Both the position numbers and the translations under genes were made by a program. Shown piece after piece: positions 23,296 to 31,726 of a stretch of DNA of 64,000 nucleotides. The notes beneath the pieces were generated by a model. It ran no database searches and had not been told where the DNA came from. It saw only the letters and a program-made list of their open reading frames with translations. Location of the stretch: assembly GCF_900113115.1 (NCBI RefSeq), contig NZ_FOOF01000023.1, forward strand, positions 1-64,000, given 5' to 3'. The DNA comes from Duganella sp. CF458 (lineage in GTDB: Bacteria; Pseudomonadota; Gammaproteobacteria; Burkholderiales; Burkholderiaceae_D). Numbering within the stretch: the stretch's first letter is position 1; every line of letters starts with the position of its first letter.

Positions 23296-24918
23296 ATGGC
23301 AAAGTACCTGATTCCCGCACTGGCCCTGGCGGCCTCGTTCGGCGCCCACGCGGCACCGGCCAAACAGCCTGCACAACCCAAACTCGTCCTGGTCATGGCC
23401 GTCGATGGCCTGCCGCAGGAGCAGGTGACGCGCTATGCCCACCAGTTCGGCCAGGGCGGCTTCCGCCGCCTGCTCGAACAGGGCGCATGGTTCAGCAATG
23501 CGCACCAGGCCCATGGCATTACCGTGACCGCTGTCGGCCATGCGGCCATCCTCAGTGGCGCCTATCCCTATCAGCACGGCATCATCGGCAATAACTGGGT
23601 GAACCCGGCCAACGGCGGCAGCATGTACTGCACCGAAGACGCCAACCACAAGTATCTCGGCGACGAGAAGACCGATCCGCATGACGGCACCTCCCCTGCC
23701 AACCTGCGCGTCGATACGCTGGGCGACCAGCTGCGCTACGCAACCGGCCAGCAGTCCAAGGTGATTACCGTATCGGGCAAGGACCGCGGCGCGATTCTCC
23801 TGGGCGGCAAGACCGGGACGGCCTACATGTATATGGAAGAAAGCGGCAACTTCGCCTCCTCCACCTTCTACATGAAGGAGCATCCGCAATGGGTGCAGAA
23901 GTACCAGGCAGGCAAGCCGCAAGAGCGCTATTACGGTGTGAAATGGAAGCCGCTGCTGGCTGATTCGGCCTATGCGGGAGATTACGGCGATGCGCCGAGC
24001 CTGCAGCTCTCCAGCGAATCGGGCAAAACCGACGCGGTTTATTACAAGCGCCTGAAAGAGTCTCCTTTCCTCGACGAGCTGACCGTCGAATTCGCCCAGG
24101 CCGCCATCGAAGGCGAGAACCTCGGCAAGAATCCGGCTGGAGTACCGGACCTGCTGGGGGTGAGCTTCTCCGCGCACGACCTGGCGAACCACGGCTACGG
24201 CCCGGAGAGCAAGATCTCGCACGACCACCTGCTGCGCCTGGACCGCATGCTGTCCAACTTCTTCTCCTACATCGACAAGCGCATCGGCATGGACAATGTG
24301 CTGGTGGTGCTGACCGCCGACCATGGTTTCGCGAACACCCCGGAATTTGCGAATGAAGTCCAGAAGGCCGGCGTCAACCGCATCGACGGCAAGAAGCTGG
24401 CGGAGGACCTGAATGCCCACCTGGCGACCAGGTTTGGCTTGAACAAAGGCGTATCCGCCCAGTCGATTCCGAACCTGCACCTGGACTACGCCCAGATCGA
24501 GAGCAAAGGCTTGAAGCGCGAGGAGGTTGAGAATGCCGCGGCACGCTTCCTGTTGTCGCAGCCCGGCCTTGCCGATGTGTATACCCGCACCCAGCTGGAA
24601 AGTGGTGCCGTCGGCGGCTCACGTATTGCGACCCTGATGCGCAGGGCCTGGAACCGCCAGACTTCCGGCGACCTGATGGTGGTGGCCAAGCCGCACTGGA
24701 TCTTCGGCTTCCCGACCGGCAAAGGCACCACCCACGGCTCGCCGTACGCCTACGACACCAACGTACCGCTGATCGTGATGGGTAAGCCATGGGTAAAAAC
24801 CGGCCACTACGGCCAGTACGCTGAAGTGGTCGACATCGCCCCTACCCTCGCCTACCTGCTGAACGTGCGCCCGCCAGCCGGCGCCGAAGGCCGCGTCCTT
24901 ACCGAAGCATTGAAGTAA
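23296..24918 (+). CDS. Secreted alkaline phosphatase-family protein (PafA-like)
   Basis: A 540-aa exported hydrolase with signal peptide (ALALAASFGAHA). It has the alkaline phosphatase superfamily plan: the first metal Asp in VLVMAVDGLPQEQV, the Thr nucleophile in HGITVTAVGHAAILSG, later metal ligands in SAHDLANHGYGPES and TADHGFANTP, and the final His in THGSPYAYD. The nucleophile region and the Asn after GHA... NNW recall PafA of flavobacteria, a phosphate-insensitive monoesterase. AGGAAA precedes the ATG. An inverted repeat follows its stop. Confidence 0.88.
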   Translation: MAKYLIPALALAASFGAHAAPAKQPAQPKLVLVMAVDGLPQEQVTRYAHQFGQGGFRRLLEQGAWFSNAHQAHGITVTAVGHAAILSGAYPYQHGIIGNNWVNPANGGSMYCTEDANHKYLGDEKTDPHDGTSPANLRVDTLGDQLRYATGQQSKVITVSGKDRGAILLGGKTGTAYMYMEESGNFASSTFYMKEHPQWVQKYQAGKPQERYYGVKWKPLLADSAYAGDYGDAPSLQLSSESGKTDAVYYKRLKESPFLDELTVEFAQAAIEGENLGKNPAGVPDLLGVSFSAHDLANHGYGPESKISHDHLLRLDRMLSNFFSYIDKRIGMDNVLVVLTADHGFANTPEFANEVQKAGVNRIDGKKLAEDLNAHLATRFGLNKGVSAQSIPNLHLDYAQIESKGLKREEVENAAARFLLSQPGLADVYTRTQLESGAVGGSRIATLMRRAWNRQTSGDLMVVAKPHWIFGFPTGKGTTHGSPYAYDTNVPLIVMGKPWVKTGHYGQYAEVVDIAPTLAYLLNVRPPAGAEGRVLTEALK

Positions 24919-24923
24919 ATTAG

Positions 24924-24958
24924 ATGTCCACTTTGGTGTCGGGAGCCAAAGTGGACAT
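24924..24958. repeat. Perfect 13-bp inverted repeat, REP-like or operator
   Basis: Arms ATGTCCACTTTGG and CCAAAGTGGACAT flank a 9-base loop. It begins six bases after the phosphatase stop and ends nine bases before a TATAAT box. There is no T run, so it is not a standard terminator. It may be a REP-type palindrome or an operator over the -35 region of the next gene. Confidence 0.7.
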
Positions 24959-24967
24959 TCCCCCTCG

Positions 24968-24973
24968 TATAAT
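24968..24973 (+). promoter_or_regulatory. Consensus -10 box (TATAAT) before the lipoprotein gene
   Basis: A perfect TATAAT lies 29 bases before the ATG at 25003. No good -35 is present; the expected position falls in the right arm of the inverted repeat, so an activator or repressor may bind there. Confidence 0.5.
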
Positions 24974-25002
24974 GAAGCTCCGATCCTGTCCTGGAGCACG
25001 AT

Positions 25003-25602
25003 ATGCCGATTTGCCGCATCGCCATCGTTTCCGCCGCCCTGGCGTTGACCACCGCCTGCTCGGTCAACCGCCCCGTCGCCGACGATTACGGCACCTACCT
25101 GGGCAACAACGTCAAGACCGGCAACCTGCCCAGCGCCAGGATTGCAGACAGATATTATCTCCCGCCCGCCACGCAAGCCCATCGCTACGAATTCAAAAGC
25201 GTCATGGGCGGTTATGCGAATACCTGGGTAGTCGAATTCGGCAAGGTGCTCGATGCCACCATGCGATCTTCGGATGTCGTCGCGGCGTTGGGAAGCGTCA
25301 GCAAGGCCGGGAACGACAAATCGGGTTCCGGCAACACTTTGGTGTTCGAGCTGCAGCGCTATACCTTCGAAGACCACGGCGCCCACTTGGAGCTGGCGAT
25401 CAGCATCCGCAATGCCAAAGGCGAAGTATTCCGGAAGGTCTATGACGCCGACGGCCGCACGCAAGGCGGCAAGATGTTCTGGGGCGGAGCGTTCGCCATG
25501 AAGAACGCGGTCCAGCAATCGACCAAGCTGGCGATGGACGATATCCTGGTCCGCTTCATTCGCGACGCCGCCAGCACCAGCCTCGCGTCGACAAGGAAAT
25601 AA
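25003..25602 (+). CDS. Lipoprotein of unknown function
   Basis: A 199-aa protein with a lipoprotein signal (MPICRIAIVSAALALTTAC, Cys19). The mature domain alternates polar strands (HRYEFKSVMGGYANTWVVEFGKVLDATM; NTLVFELQRYTFEDHGAHLELAISI) and ends in an amphipathic helix, resembling proteins of the LptE/LPS-assembly or YajG-like lipoprotein folds. That resemblance is impressionistic and I assign no function. GGAG lies seven bases before the ATG. It has its own -10 box and ends at the ilvC terminator. Confidence 0.7.
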   Translation: MPICRIAIVSAALALTTACSVNRPVADDYGTYLGNNVKTGNLPSARIADRYYLPPATQAHRYEFKSVMGGYANTWVVEFGKVLDATMRSSDVVAALGSVSKAGNDKSGSGNTLVFELQRYTFEDHGAHLELAISIRNAKGEVFRKVYDADGRTQGGKMFWGGAFAMKNAVQQSTKLAMDDILVRFIRDAASTSLASTRK

Positions 25603-25625
25603 AAAAACGGCCCCGAGGGGCCGTT
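25601..25625 (-). terminator. Rho-independent terminator of ilvC
   Basis: The stem AACGGCCCC/GGGGCCGTT with a GA loop is followed on the minus strand by seven T residues (A run at 25601-25607). It lies 21 bases past the ilvC stop and directly after the lipoprotein stop, serving convergent genes. Confidence 0.9.
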
Positions 25626-25646
25626 GAAGTTTGCTTCTAGGGACAA

Positions 25647-26663
25647 TCAGTTCTTGGACTGGTCGACCAGTTTGTTCTTGGCGATCCAAGGCATCATCGC
25701 GCGCAGCTTGGCGCCGACTTCTTCGATCTGGTGCTCGGAAGTCAGGCGGCGGCGGGAGATCAGGGTCGGTGCGCCGGCCTTGTTCTCGAGGATGAAGCTC
25801 TTGGCGTATTCGCCGGTCTGGATGTCTTTCAGGCACTGGCGCATGGCTTCCTTGGTAGCGGAAGTCACCACTTTCGGGCCGGTCACGTACTCGCCGTACT
25901 CGGCGTTGTTGGAGATCGAGTAGTTCATGTTGGCGATGCCGCCTTCGTAGATCAGGTCCACGATCAGCTTCAGCTCGTGCAGGCACTCGAAGTAAGCCAT
26001 TTCAGGCGCGTAGCCGGCTTCCACCAGGGTTTCGAAACCGGCTTTGATCAGTTCAACGGCACCGCCGCACAGAACCGCTTGTTCGCCGAACAGGTCGGTC
26101 TCGGTCTCTTCGCGGAAGTTGGTTTCGATGATGCCGGCCTTGCCGCCGCCGTTGGCCGATGCGTACGACAGGGCGATATCGCGGGCGGAACCGGATTTGT
26201 CCTGGTACACGGCGATCAGGTGAGGCACGCCGCCACCCTGGCGGTAGGTGCCGCGCACGGTGTGGCCCGGGGCCTTGGGAGCGATCATGATCACGTCCAG
26301 GTCAGCGCGCGGCACGACTTGGCCGTAGTGCACGTTGAAACCGTGGGCGAAAGCCAGCACGCCGCCTTGCTTGATGTTTGGTTCGACGTTTTCTTTGTAG
26401 ACCTGGGCGATGTTCTCGTCCGGCAGCAGGATCATCACGACGTCGGCGTTCTTCACCGCTTCGTTCACTTCCGCCACTTTCAGGCCAGCCGCTTCGACCT
26501 TGTTCCAGGACGCGCCGCCCTTGCGCAGGCCAACAGTCACGTTCACGCCGGATTCGGTCAGGTTCTGCGCGTGCGCGTGGCCTTGCGAACCGTAGCCGAT
26601 GATGGCAACGTTCTTGCCTTTGATGAGGGAGAGGTCAGCGTCTTTGTCGTAGAAAACTTTCAT
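25647..26663 (-). CDS. ilvC: Ketol-acid reductoisomerase
   Basis: The 338-aa class I enzyme that isomerises and reduces acetohydroxy acids with NADPH in valine/isoleucine synthesis. The Rossmann motif IGYGSQGHAHAQNL, the APKAPGH-VR segment and metal ligands in FGEQAVLCGG and FECLHELKLIVDLIYEGG are present. Two ATGs compete; the second (26663) has AAGGA six bases away and gives the standard length. Third gene of ilvBNC. Confidence 0.98.
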   Translation of the reverse strand: MKVFYDKDADLSLIKGKNVAIIGYGSQGHAHAQNLTESGVNVTVGLRKGGASWNKVEAAGLKVAEVNEAVKNADVVMILLPDENIAQVYKENVEPNIKQGGVLAFAHGFNVHYGQVVPRADLDVIMIAPKAPGHTVRGTYRQGGGVPHLIAVYQDKSGSARDIALSYASANGGGKAGIIETNFREETETDLFGEQAVLCGGAVELIKAGFETLVEAGYAPEMAYFECLHELKLIVDLIYEGGIANMNYSISNNAEYGEYVTGPKVVTSATKEAMRQCLKDIQTGEYAKSFILENKAGAPTLISRRRLTSEHQIEEVGAKLRAMMPWIAKNKLVDQSKN

Positions 26664-26708
26664 GGTCATTCCTTGGGTGTGAATTCGGTTGAATTGCAGT
26701 TCAATTAT

Positions 26709-27200
26709 TTATACTTTGAGGATGCGTTCGCCGCGGCCGATGCCGGAGCCGCCAGTACGGACAGTCTCCAGGATCGAGGCGCGGTCAATCGCGTCAATGA
26801 AGGCATCCAGCTTGCTCTTGGCGCCCGTCAGCTCAATGGTGTAGGTCTTTTCGGTCACGTCGATGATGCGGCCGCGGAAGATGTCGGCGGTGCGCTTCAT
26901 CTCTTCGCGCTCCTTGCCGACTGCGCGCACCTTGATCAGCATCAGCTCGCGCTCGATGTGCTGGCCTTCGGTCAGGTCCACCACCTTCACCACCTCGATC
27001 AGGCGGTTCAGGTGCTTGGTGATCTGTTCGATGATGTCGTCGGAACCGGTGGTCACGATGGTCATGCGCGACAGGGTCGCGTCTTCGGTCGGCGCAACGG
27101 TCAGCGTTTCGATGTTGTAGCCGCGGGCGGAGAACAGGCCCACCACGCGGGACAACGCACCCGCTTCGTTTTCGAGCAGTACAGAAATAATATGGCGCAT
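26709..27200 (-). CDS. ilvN: Acetolactate synthase small subunit
   Basis: The 163-aa regulatory subunit of acetohydroxyacid synthase. An N-terminal ACT domain (MRHIISVLLENEAGALSRVVGLFSARGYNIETLTV) binds valine for feedback inhibition; the second half (FRGRIIDVTEKTYTIELTG) completes the IlvH-type fold. The ATG at 27200 is chosen; it starts two bases after the ilvB stop. Sometimes called ilvH. Confidence 0.96.
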   Translation of the reverse strand: MRHIISVLLENEAGALSRVVGLFSARGYNIETLTVAPTEDATLSRMTIVTTGSDDIIEQITKHLNRLIEVVKVVDLTEGQHIERELMLIKVRAVGKEREEMKRTADIFRGRIIDVTEKTYTIELTGAKSKLDAFIDAIDRASILETVRTGGSGIGRGERILKV

Positions 27201-27202
27201 GA

Positions 27203-28924
27203 TTACAGGTCCTCCGAGCCAAGCAGCATTTCGGAGAGGCCTTTGCCGGCTTTCACCATCGGCCACACGTTTTCACTCTGGTCGGTAATGAAGTTCATGA
27301 AGACCAGGCGGTCTTTCATGCCAAACGCTTCTTTCAGCGCACCTTCGACATCGCCCGGTTTTTCGATGCGCATGCCGACGTGGCCATAAGCCTCGGCCAG
27401 CTTTTCGAAGTCCGGCAGCGAATCCATATAGGATTCGGAATAGCGCGAACCGTAGTCGATCTGCTGCCACTGGCGAACCATGCCCAGGAAGCGGTTGTTC
27501 AACAGGATGATCTTCGGCGTCAGGCGGTACTGTTTGCAGGTCGCCAGCTCCTGGATGTTCATCTGGATCGAGCCTTCGCCGGTAATGCAGGCGACGGTCG
27601 CATCAGGATTGGCCATCTGCACGCCCATGGCGTACGGCAGGCCGACACCCATGGTGCCCAGGCCGCCGGAATTGATCCAGCGGCGCGGCTTGTCGAAACG
27701 GTAGTACTGCGCGGCCCACATCTGGTGCTGGCCCACGTCGGAGGTGATGAAGGCGTCGCCCTTGGTGATGTCGTACAGCGACTCCACCACTTGCTGCGGC
27801 TTGATGACCAGGTCGGAGGTGGCGTACTTCAGGCAATCGCGGCCGCGCCATTCGTTGATCTGCTTCCACCAGTCTTTCAGCGCCGCGGCGTTCGGGCGCT
27901 GCTCGGTCGCTTCCAGCTGCGACAGCAGTTCGACCAGCACGTCCTTCACGTTGCCGACGATAGGAATGTCCACTTTGACGCGCTTCGAGATCGACGATGG
28001 GTCGATGTCGATGTGGATGATCTTGCGCGGGTTCTGGCTGAAGTGCTTCGGATTGCCGATCACGCGGTCGTCAAAGCGGGCGCCGATCGCAATCAGCACG
28101 TCGCAGTTCTGCATCGCGAGGTTGGCTTCGTAGGTGCCGTGCATGCCGGGCATGCCGACGAAGCATGGATCGGAAGCGCGCGAACCGCCAAGGCCCATCA
28201 GGGTATTGGTGACCGGGAAGCCGAGCTTCTCCACCAGTTTGTTCAGCTCATTCGATGCATGCGCCAGGATCACGCCGCCGCCGGTGTAGATCATTGGACG
28301 CTCGGCCGACAGCAGCAGCTGCAGTGCCTTGCGGATCTGGCCGGCGTGGCCTTTGTCGACCGGGCGGTAGGAACGCATCTCGATATCCTTCGGATACGAG
28401 TACACGTGCTTGTGCATCGAAATATCTTTGGGAATATCGACCAGCACCGGGCCTGGACGGCCGGTCTTGGCGATATAGAAGGCCTTCTTGATGGTCTCGG
28501 CCAGGTCTTTCACGTCCTTCACCAGGAAGTTGTGCTTGACCACCGGGCGGGTGATGCCGACGGTGTCGCATTCCTGGAACGCATCCTGGCCAATCGCGTG
28601 GCTCGGCACCTGGCCGGAAATCACCACCATCGGAACGGAGTCCATGTAGGCGGTGGACAGGCCGGTCACCGCGTTGGTGACGCCGGGTCCGGAAGTGACC
28701 AGCGCCACGCCCACTTTGTTCGAGCTGCGCGAATACGCATCGGCGGCATGGATGGCGGCCTGCTCATGGCGAACGAGGATGTGCTGGAATTTGTCCTGCT
28801 TGAAGATGGCGTCGTAGATATAAAGGACGGCGCCGCCGGGATATCCGAAAACGTGTTCTACGCCTTCCTCAGCGAGGCAGCGGACAACGATTTCGGCGCC
28901 CGTGATGGGAGCTTCGGTATTCAT
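27203..28924 (-). CDS. ilvB: Acetolactate synthase large subunit
   Basis: The 573-aa catalytic subunit, a ThDP- and FAD-dependent enzyme making acetolactate or acetohydroxybutyrate. The catalytic Glu (VRHEQAAIHAADAYSR), VTSGPGVTNAVTGL, and the ThDP motif GEGSIQMNIQELATC to NNRFLGMVRQWQ are present. AAAGGA precedes the ATG. First gene of ilvBNC, behind a 416-base intergenic region shared with a divergent sigma factor gene. Often also named ilvI. Confidence 0.96.
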   Translation of the reverse strand: MNTEAPITGAEIVVRCLAEEGVEHVFGYPGGAVLYIYDAIFKQDKFQHILVRHEQAAIHAADAYSRSSNKVGVALVTSGPGVTNAVTGLSTAYMDSVPMVVISGQVPSHAIGQDAFQECDTVGITRPVVKHNFLVKDVKDLAETIKKAFYIAKTGRPGPVLVDIPKDISMHKHVYSYPKDIEMRSYRPVDKGHAGQIRKALQLLLSAERPMIYTGGGVILAHASNELNKLVEKLGFPVTNTLMGLGGSRASDPCFVGMPGMHGTYEANLAMQNCDVLIAIGARFDDRVIGNPKHFSQNPRKIIHIDIDPSSISKRVKVDIPIVGNVKDVLVELLSQLEATEQRPNAAALKDWWKQINEWRGRDCLKYATSDLVIKPQQVVESLYDITKGDAFITSDVGQHQMWAAQYYRFDKPRRWINSGGLGTMGVGLPYAMGVQMANPDATVACITGEGSIQMNIQELATCKQYRLTPKIILLNNRFLGMVRQWQQIDYGSRYSESYMDSLPDFEKLAEAYGHVGMRIEKPGDVEGALKEAFGMKDRLVFMNFITDQSENVWPMVKAGKGLSEMLLGSEDL

Positions 28925-29340
28925 GAAACATTCCTTTCAAGGTCCATAGGAGATTGATCGGATGCTCTTGCCTAGCGAAGTGGGCGACACCGTGCACGAC
29001 TCTCAGCTTCCCTTCTTTCTGCGGTGACACTGACCCTTCCCCCATGCGTAGCTGGAGTACAAGCCGGTGCTAAACGCAACTCGTTTGGCTGGAGTTTTGC
29101 AGCGGTTTCTGGCCTACCTCTCGCGCTTGTGGCACGGGTTAGAGCAAACTGCTGACAATAGAAAGCTGGCTTTTCAGAACGGCTTTGTGTGCCTGTCCCG
29201 AAGAACCGGGGAGCCTTGTGGTGTACAAAGCGTCCTTAACGTTACCGCGCTGCACCATATTGGTCAAGCTTATTCTGCTTTTTTTGTTAAAATGCCGGAT
29301 TGTTCAGACTAGCGATATAGCGCAGCCCTCTTCCCGACGC
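28925..29340. other. Intergenic region upstream of ilvB and the sigma factor gene
   Basis: This gap holds the promoters of two divergent operons. I searched the minus strand for a branched-chain-rich leader peptide and an attenuator hairpin before ilvB and saw none that convinces. On the plus side TAAAAT at 29288-29293 could be a -10, but no well-spaced -35 accompanies it. No RNA gene is recognised. Confidence 0.4.
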
Positions 29341-29910
29341 ATGGCCACAGACAAAGAATTATCGGATTTCCTCGAAAGTGTCGAGCGCCGCGCCTTCAAA
29401 CAAGCGGTCTATGCCGTCCGAAAGGACGAGTCCGCCCTGGACATTGTGCAGGATGCGATGATCAAGCTCGCCGAAAAATACGGCGACAAACCGGCGGCCG
29501 AATTGCCGGCTTTGTTCCAGCGCATCCTGCAAACCACGATACTTGATTATTTCCGTCGCGAAAAAGTCCGTAATACCTGGGTAAGTCTTTTCTCGGGCCT
29601 TGGCCCTGGCCAGGAAGAGCATGAGGACTTTGATATACTGGAATCCTACGAGGCTGAACAGGGTTCCCAGGCGGCCGAGTCGAGTGCGGATCAGGTGGAA
29701 CGGGCACAAATCTTGCAGATAATTGAAGAAGAAGTGCAAAAACTGCCTACGCGTCAACGAGAAGCGTTCCTCATGCGTTACTGGCAGGACATGGACGTAG
29801 CAGAAACTGCCGAAGCGATGGGATGTTCCGAAGGGAGCGTAAAGACGCATTGCTCACGAGCAACACACACTCTCGCTGAATCGCTCAAAGCCAAGGGAAT
29901 TAAGTTATGA
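29341..29910 (+). CDS. Sigma-70 family (ECF-type) RNA polymerase sigma factor
   Basis: A 189-aa sigma factor with a region 2 (AFKQAVYAVRKDESALDIVQDAMIKLAEKYG to ILDYFRREKVR) and a region 4 helix-turn-helix (LPTRQREAFLMRYWQDMDVAETAEAMGCSEGSVKTHCSRATHTL). Between them is an acidic linker. I start at the ATG at 29341, as the longer frame has no sigma-like sequence. The next gene overlaps by four bases and encodes a membrane protein with a short cytoplasmic N-terminus, an anti-sigma-like arrangement. The operon continues with DUF3106 and RDD genes. Confidence 0.88.
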   Translation: MATDKELSDFLESVERRAFKQAVYAVRKDESALDIVQDAMIKLAEKYGDKPAAELPALFQRILQTTILDYFRREKVRNTWVSLFSGLGPGQEEHEDFDILESYEAEQGSQAAESSADQVERAQILQIIEEEVQKLPTRQREAFLMRYWQDMDVAETAEAMGCSEGSVKTHCSRATHTLAESLKAKGIKL

Positions 29911-30317
29911 ACACCGAAGATACCAACTTTGCATACGGCGTGCGGCGCGCGCTCAATGAAAAGCTAGACGACCTGCCAGCCGCTACGACTGATCGCCTGG
30001 CCGCAGCCCGCATGGCTGCGATGAAGCGCAAGAAGGCCGATGCGCCGGCCCGCGTACGCGTGAGCCGCACCGCGCCGGCGGTGGCTGGCGGTGCAAGCGG
30101 CTTCTTCGCCAACCCGTTTGCCTGGTTCAACCGCGTCAGCGTGGCCCTGCCATTGCTCCTGCTGCTGGGCGGCATGGTCGGCGTGTACCAGTACGAACAA
30201 CAGCAATCGATCGTGGAACTGGCAGAAATGGACGCCGCTGTGCTGTCCGATGAACTGCCGCTGTCTGCTTACCTTGACCAAGGCTTTGGCGCCTATCTCG
30301 AGACTCGCGAGCAATAA
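29907..30317 (+). CDS. DUF3619 membrane protein, possible anti-sigma partner
   Basis: A 136-aa protein of the DUF3619 family found next to this sigma factor in beta-proteobacteria. A basic N-terminal half (FAYGVRRALNEKL to MKRKKADAPARVRV) precedes one membrane helix (VALPLLLLLGGMVGVYQYE), then an acidic periplasmic tail (VELAEMDAAVLSDELPLSAYLDQGF). Size, topology and ATGA overlap with the sigma gene suggest an anti-sigma role; that is inference. Confidence 0.8.
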   Translation: MNTEDTNFAYGVRRALNEKLDDLPAATTDRLAAARMAAMKRKKADAPARVRVSRTAPAVAGGASGFFANPFAWFNRVSVALPLLLLLGGMVGVYQYEQQQSIVELAEMDAAVLSDELPLSAYLDQGFGAYLETREQ

Positions 30318-30320
30318 AGT

Positions 30321-31187
30321 ATGGCGCGTGTAAGTGGCAGGACAACATGGGTTGCTGGAGCAATCGCCTTAGCGGGCGTGGGAATCGCTGCCGTCGTATG
30401 GCTGGTGAGCCGGCCTGCTTCGTCCCCTGCGCCGGCGCCTTCGACTGCCGCAACCGCTGCAGCTCCTGCCAAGCCAGTCGGTGAAAAGCCCCACTGGTCC
30501 GACCTGAAACCGGCCCAGCAGCAAGCCCTGGCACCGCTTGAAGCGACCTGGGAAGAGCTGGGCCCGGTGCGCAAGCAAAAATGGATTTCCATCGGCAATC
30601 GCCTGGCCAAAATGAAGCCGGACGAAAAAGCGCGCGTGCAGCAACGCATGCGCGAATGGGTGGCGTTGTCGCCGGCCGAACGCAAGGCCGTGCGCGAGAA
30701 CTTTGCCCGCGCCCAGAAGAAAGCCACGCCACCGGGCCAGCGTGCGGCCGAGTGGGAGCAATATCAGCAATTGCCGGACGAAGCCAAGAAAGCCCTGGCA
30801 GATGCGGCCGCAGCCAAGAATAACCAGGTCGTCAAGACGCCGAGCCTGGCACAGTCCACCGTGAAGACACCGGCGCCAGTCAAGGTAAAAGGCCATGGCC
30901 TGGTGCGGGGACCGGGCACCGTTCCGCCGGGTACGGTGCCGCCAGCGCCGATTGGCTTGCCGCAAGGTTCGCCGGCTGTGGTGCCGCCGGGCAGCTCGCT
31001 CGGCGCGGGCAGCGTAAATACAGCGTCTTCCGCTACGGCTGCCACGCCTGGCACCGCCCCGCTGACCGCGCCCGCCACCGCGCCGACCGCCAGTCCGGCG
31101 GCCCCGGCGACGGATGCCACCGCGCCCGCTTCCGCTACCCCAGCCGCGCCGAGCGCGCCACCAGTGCTTCCCAATGCAAGCAAATAA
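30321..31187 (+). CDS. DUF3106 protein with Pro/Ala-rich tail
   Basis: A 288-aa protein. An N-terminal membrane anchor (WVAGAIALAGVGIAAVVWLV) leads into a helical DUF3106 domain (WSDLKPAQQQALAPLEATWEEL, RMREWVALSPAERKAVRENF). From about residue 190 the sequence is low complexity, dominated by Pro, Ala, Thr and Gly, including a short internal repeat (GTVPP twice). The domain resembles periplasmic Spy/CpxP-like helical folds only superficially. Third gene of the sigma operon; the RDD gene starts inside its 3' end. Confidence 0.8.
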   Translation: MARVSGRTTWVAGAIALAGVGIAAVVWLVSRPASSPAPAPSTAATAAAPAKPVGEKPHWSDLKPAQQQALAPLEATWEELGPVRKQKWISIGNRLAKMKPDEKARVQQRMREWVALSPAERKAVRENFARAQKKATPPGQRAAEWEQYQQLPDEAKKALADAAAAKNNQVVKTPSLAQSTVKTPAPVKVKGHGLVRGPGTVPPGTVPPAPIGLPQGSPAVVPPGSSLGAGSVNTASSATAATPGTAPLTAPATAPTASPAAPATDATAPASATPAAPSAPPVLPNASK

Positions 31188-31689
31188 CGCTGTGCCAACC
31201 ATCAAGCGTCGCCTGATTGCCATGGTCTACGAGATCCTGCTGGCGCTCGCTGCCCTGTTCCTGCCATTCCTGGTCTTTGAGATTGCAAGCAAGGCCAGCC
31301 ACACCGCGCTGGTCGAGCATATGCGCCAGTTCCTGGCCTTCCTGATCCTGGGTGCTTACTTCATCCACCAATGGACCCGCAAAGGCCAGACCCTGGCCAT
31401 GCAAACCTGGCGCATCAAGCTGGTGCAGCCGGGCCAAGCGTACCTGCCGATCCGCACCGCCGCCTTGCGTTACCTGTTGTGCTGGCTGTGGATCTTGCCC
31501 GGCATCGTCGTCGCCTACGCAGCCGACCTCAGCAATAAGCACAAGCTCTACGCCTTGCTGGCCAGCGTCCTGCTGTGGTCGCTGACCGCCTTCCTCGACA
31601 AGGACCGCCAGTTCCTGCATGACCGCATCGCCGGGACCCGCCTGGTGCAATTGCCGAAACCGGAGAAAAAAGGCGCCAAAGCCGCCTAA
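31174..31689 (+). CDS. RDD-family membrane protein
   Basis: A 171-aa inner-membrane protein of the RDD family. It opens TIKRRLIAMVYEILLALAALFLPFLVF (basic residues before helix 1), has TLAMQTWRIKLVQ between helices 2 and 3, and the late DKDRQFLHDRIAGTRLV motif from which the family takes its name. Its function is generally unknown; some members transport Na+ or protons. The ATG at 31174 overlaps the DUF3106 gene by 14 bases. Last gene of the four-gene sigma operon. Confidence 0.88.
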   Translation: MQANNAVPTIKRRLIAMVYEILLALAALFLPFLVFEIASKASHTALVEHMRQFLAFLILGAYFIHQWTRKGQTLAMQTWRIKLVQPGQAYLPIRTAALRYLLCWLWILPGIVVAYAADLSNKHKLYALLASVLLWSLTAFLDKDRQFLHDRIAGTRLVQLPKPEKKGAKAA

Positions 31690-31726
31690 GCACTCGCTAT
31701 ACTGGACTTGCACACGGGAGGCAACC

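Noticed and set aside
27960..27980. AATGTCCACTTTGACG within ilvB, similar to one arm of the repeat at 24924
   Set aside because: It encodes the conserved VKVDIPIVG of ilvB and lacks the second arm; chance match.
28925..29044. Possible leader peptide before ilvB (ATG near 29044 on the minus strand)
   Set aside because: The frame is not rich in branched-chain residues, overlaps the ilvB start out of frame and shows no attenuator hairpin.
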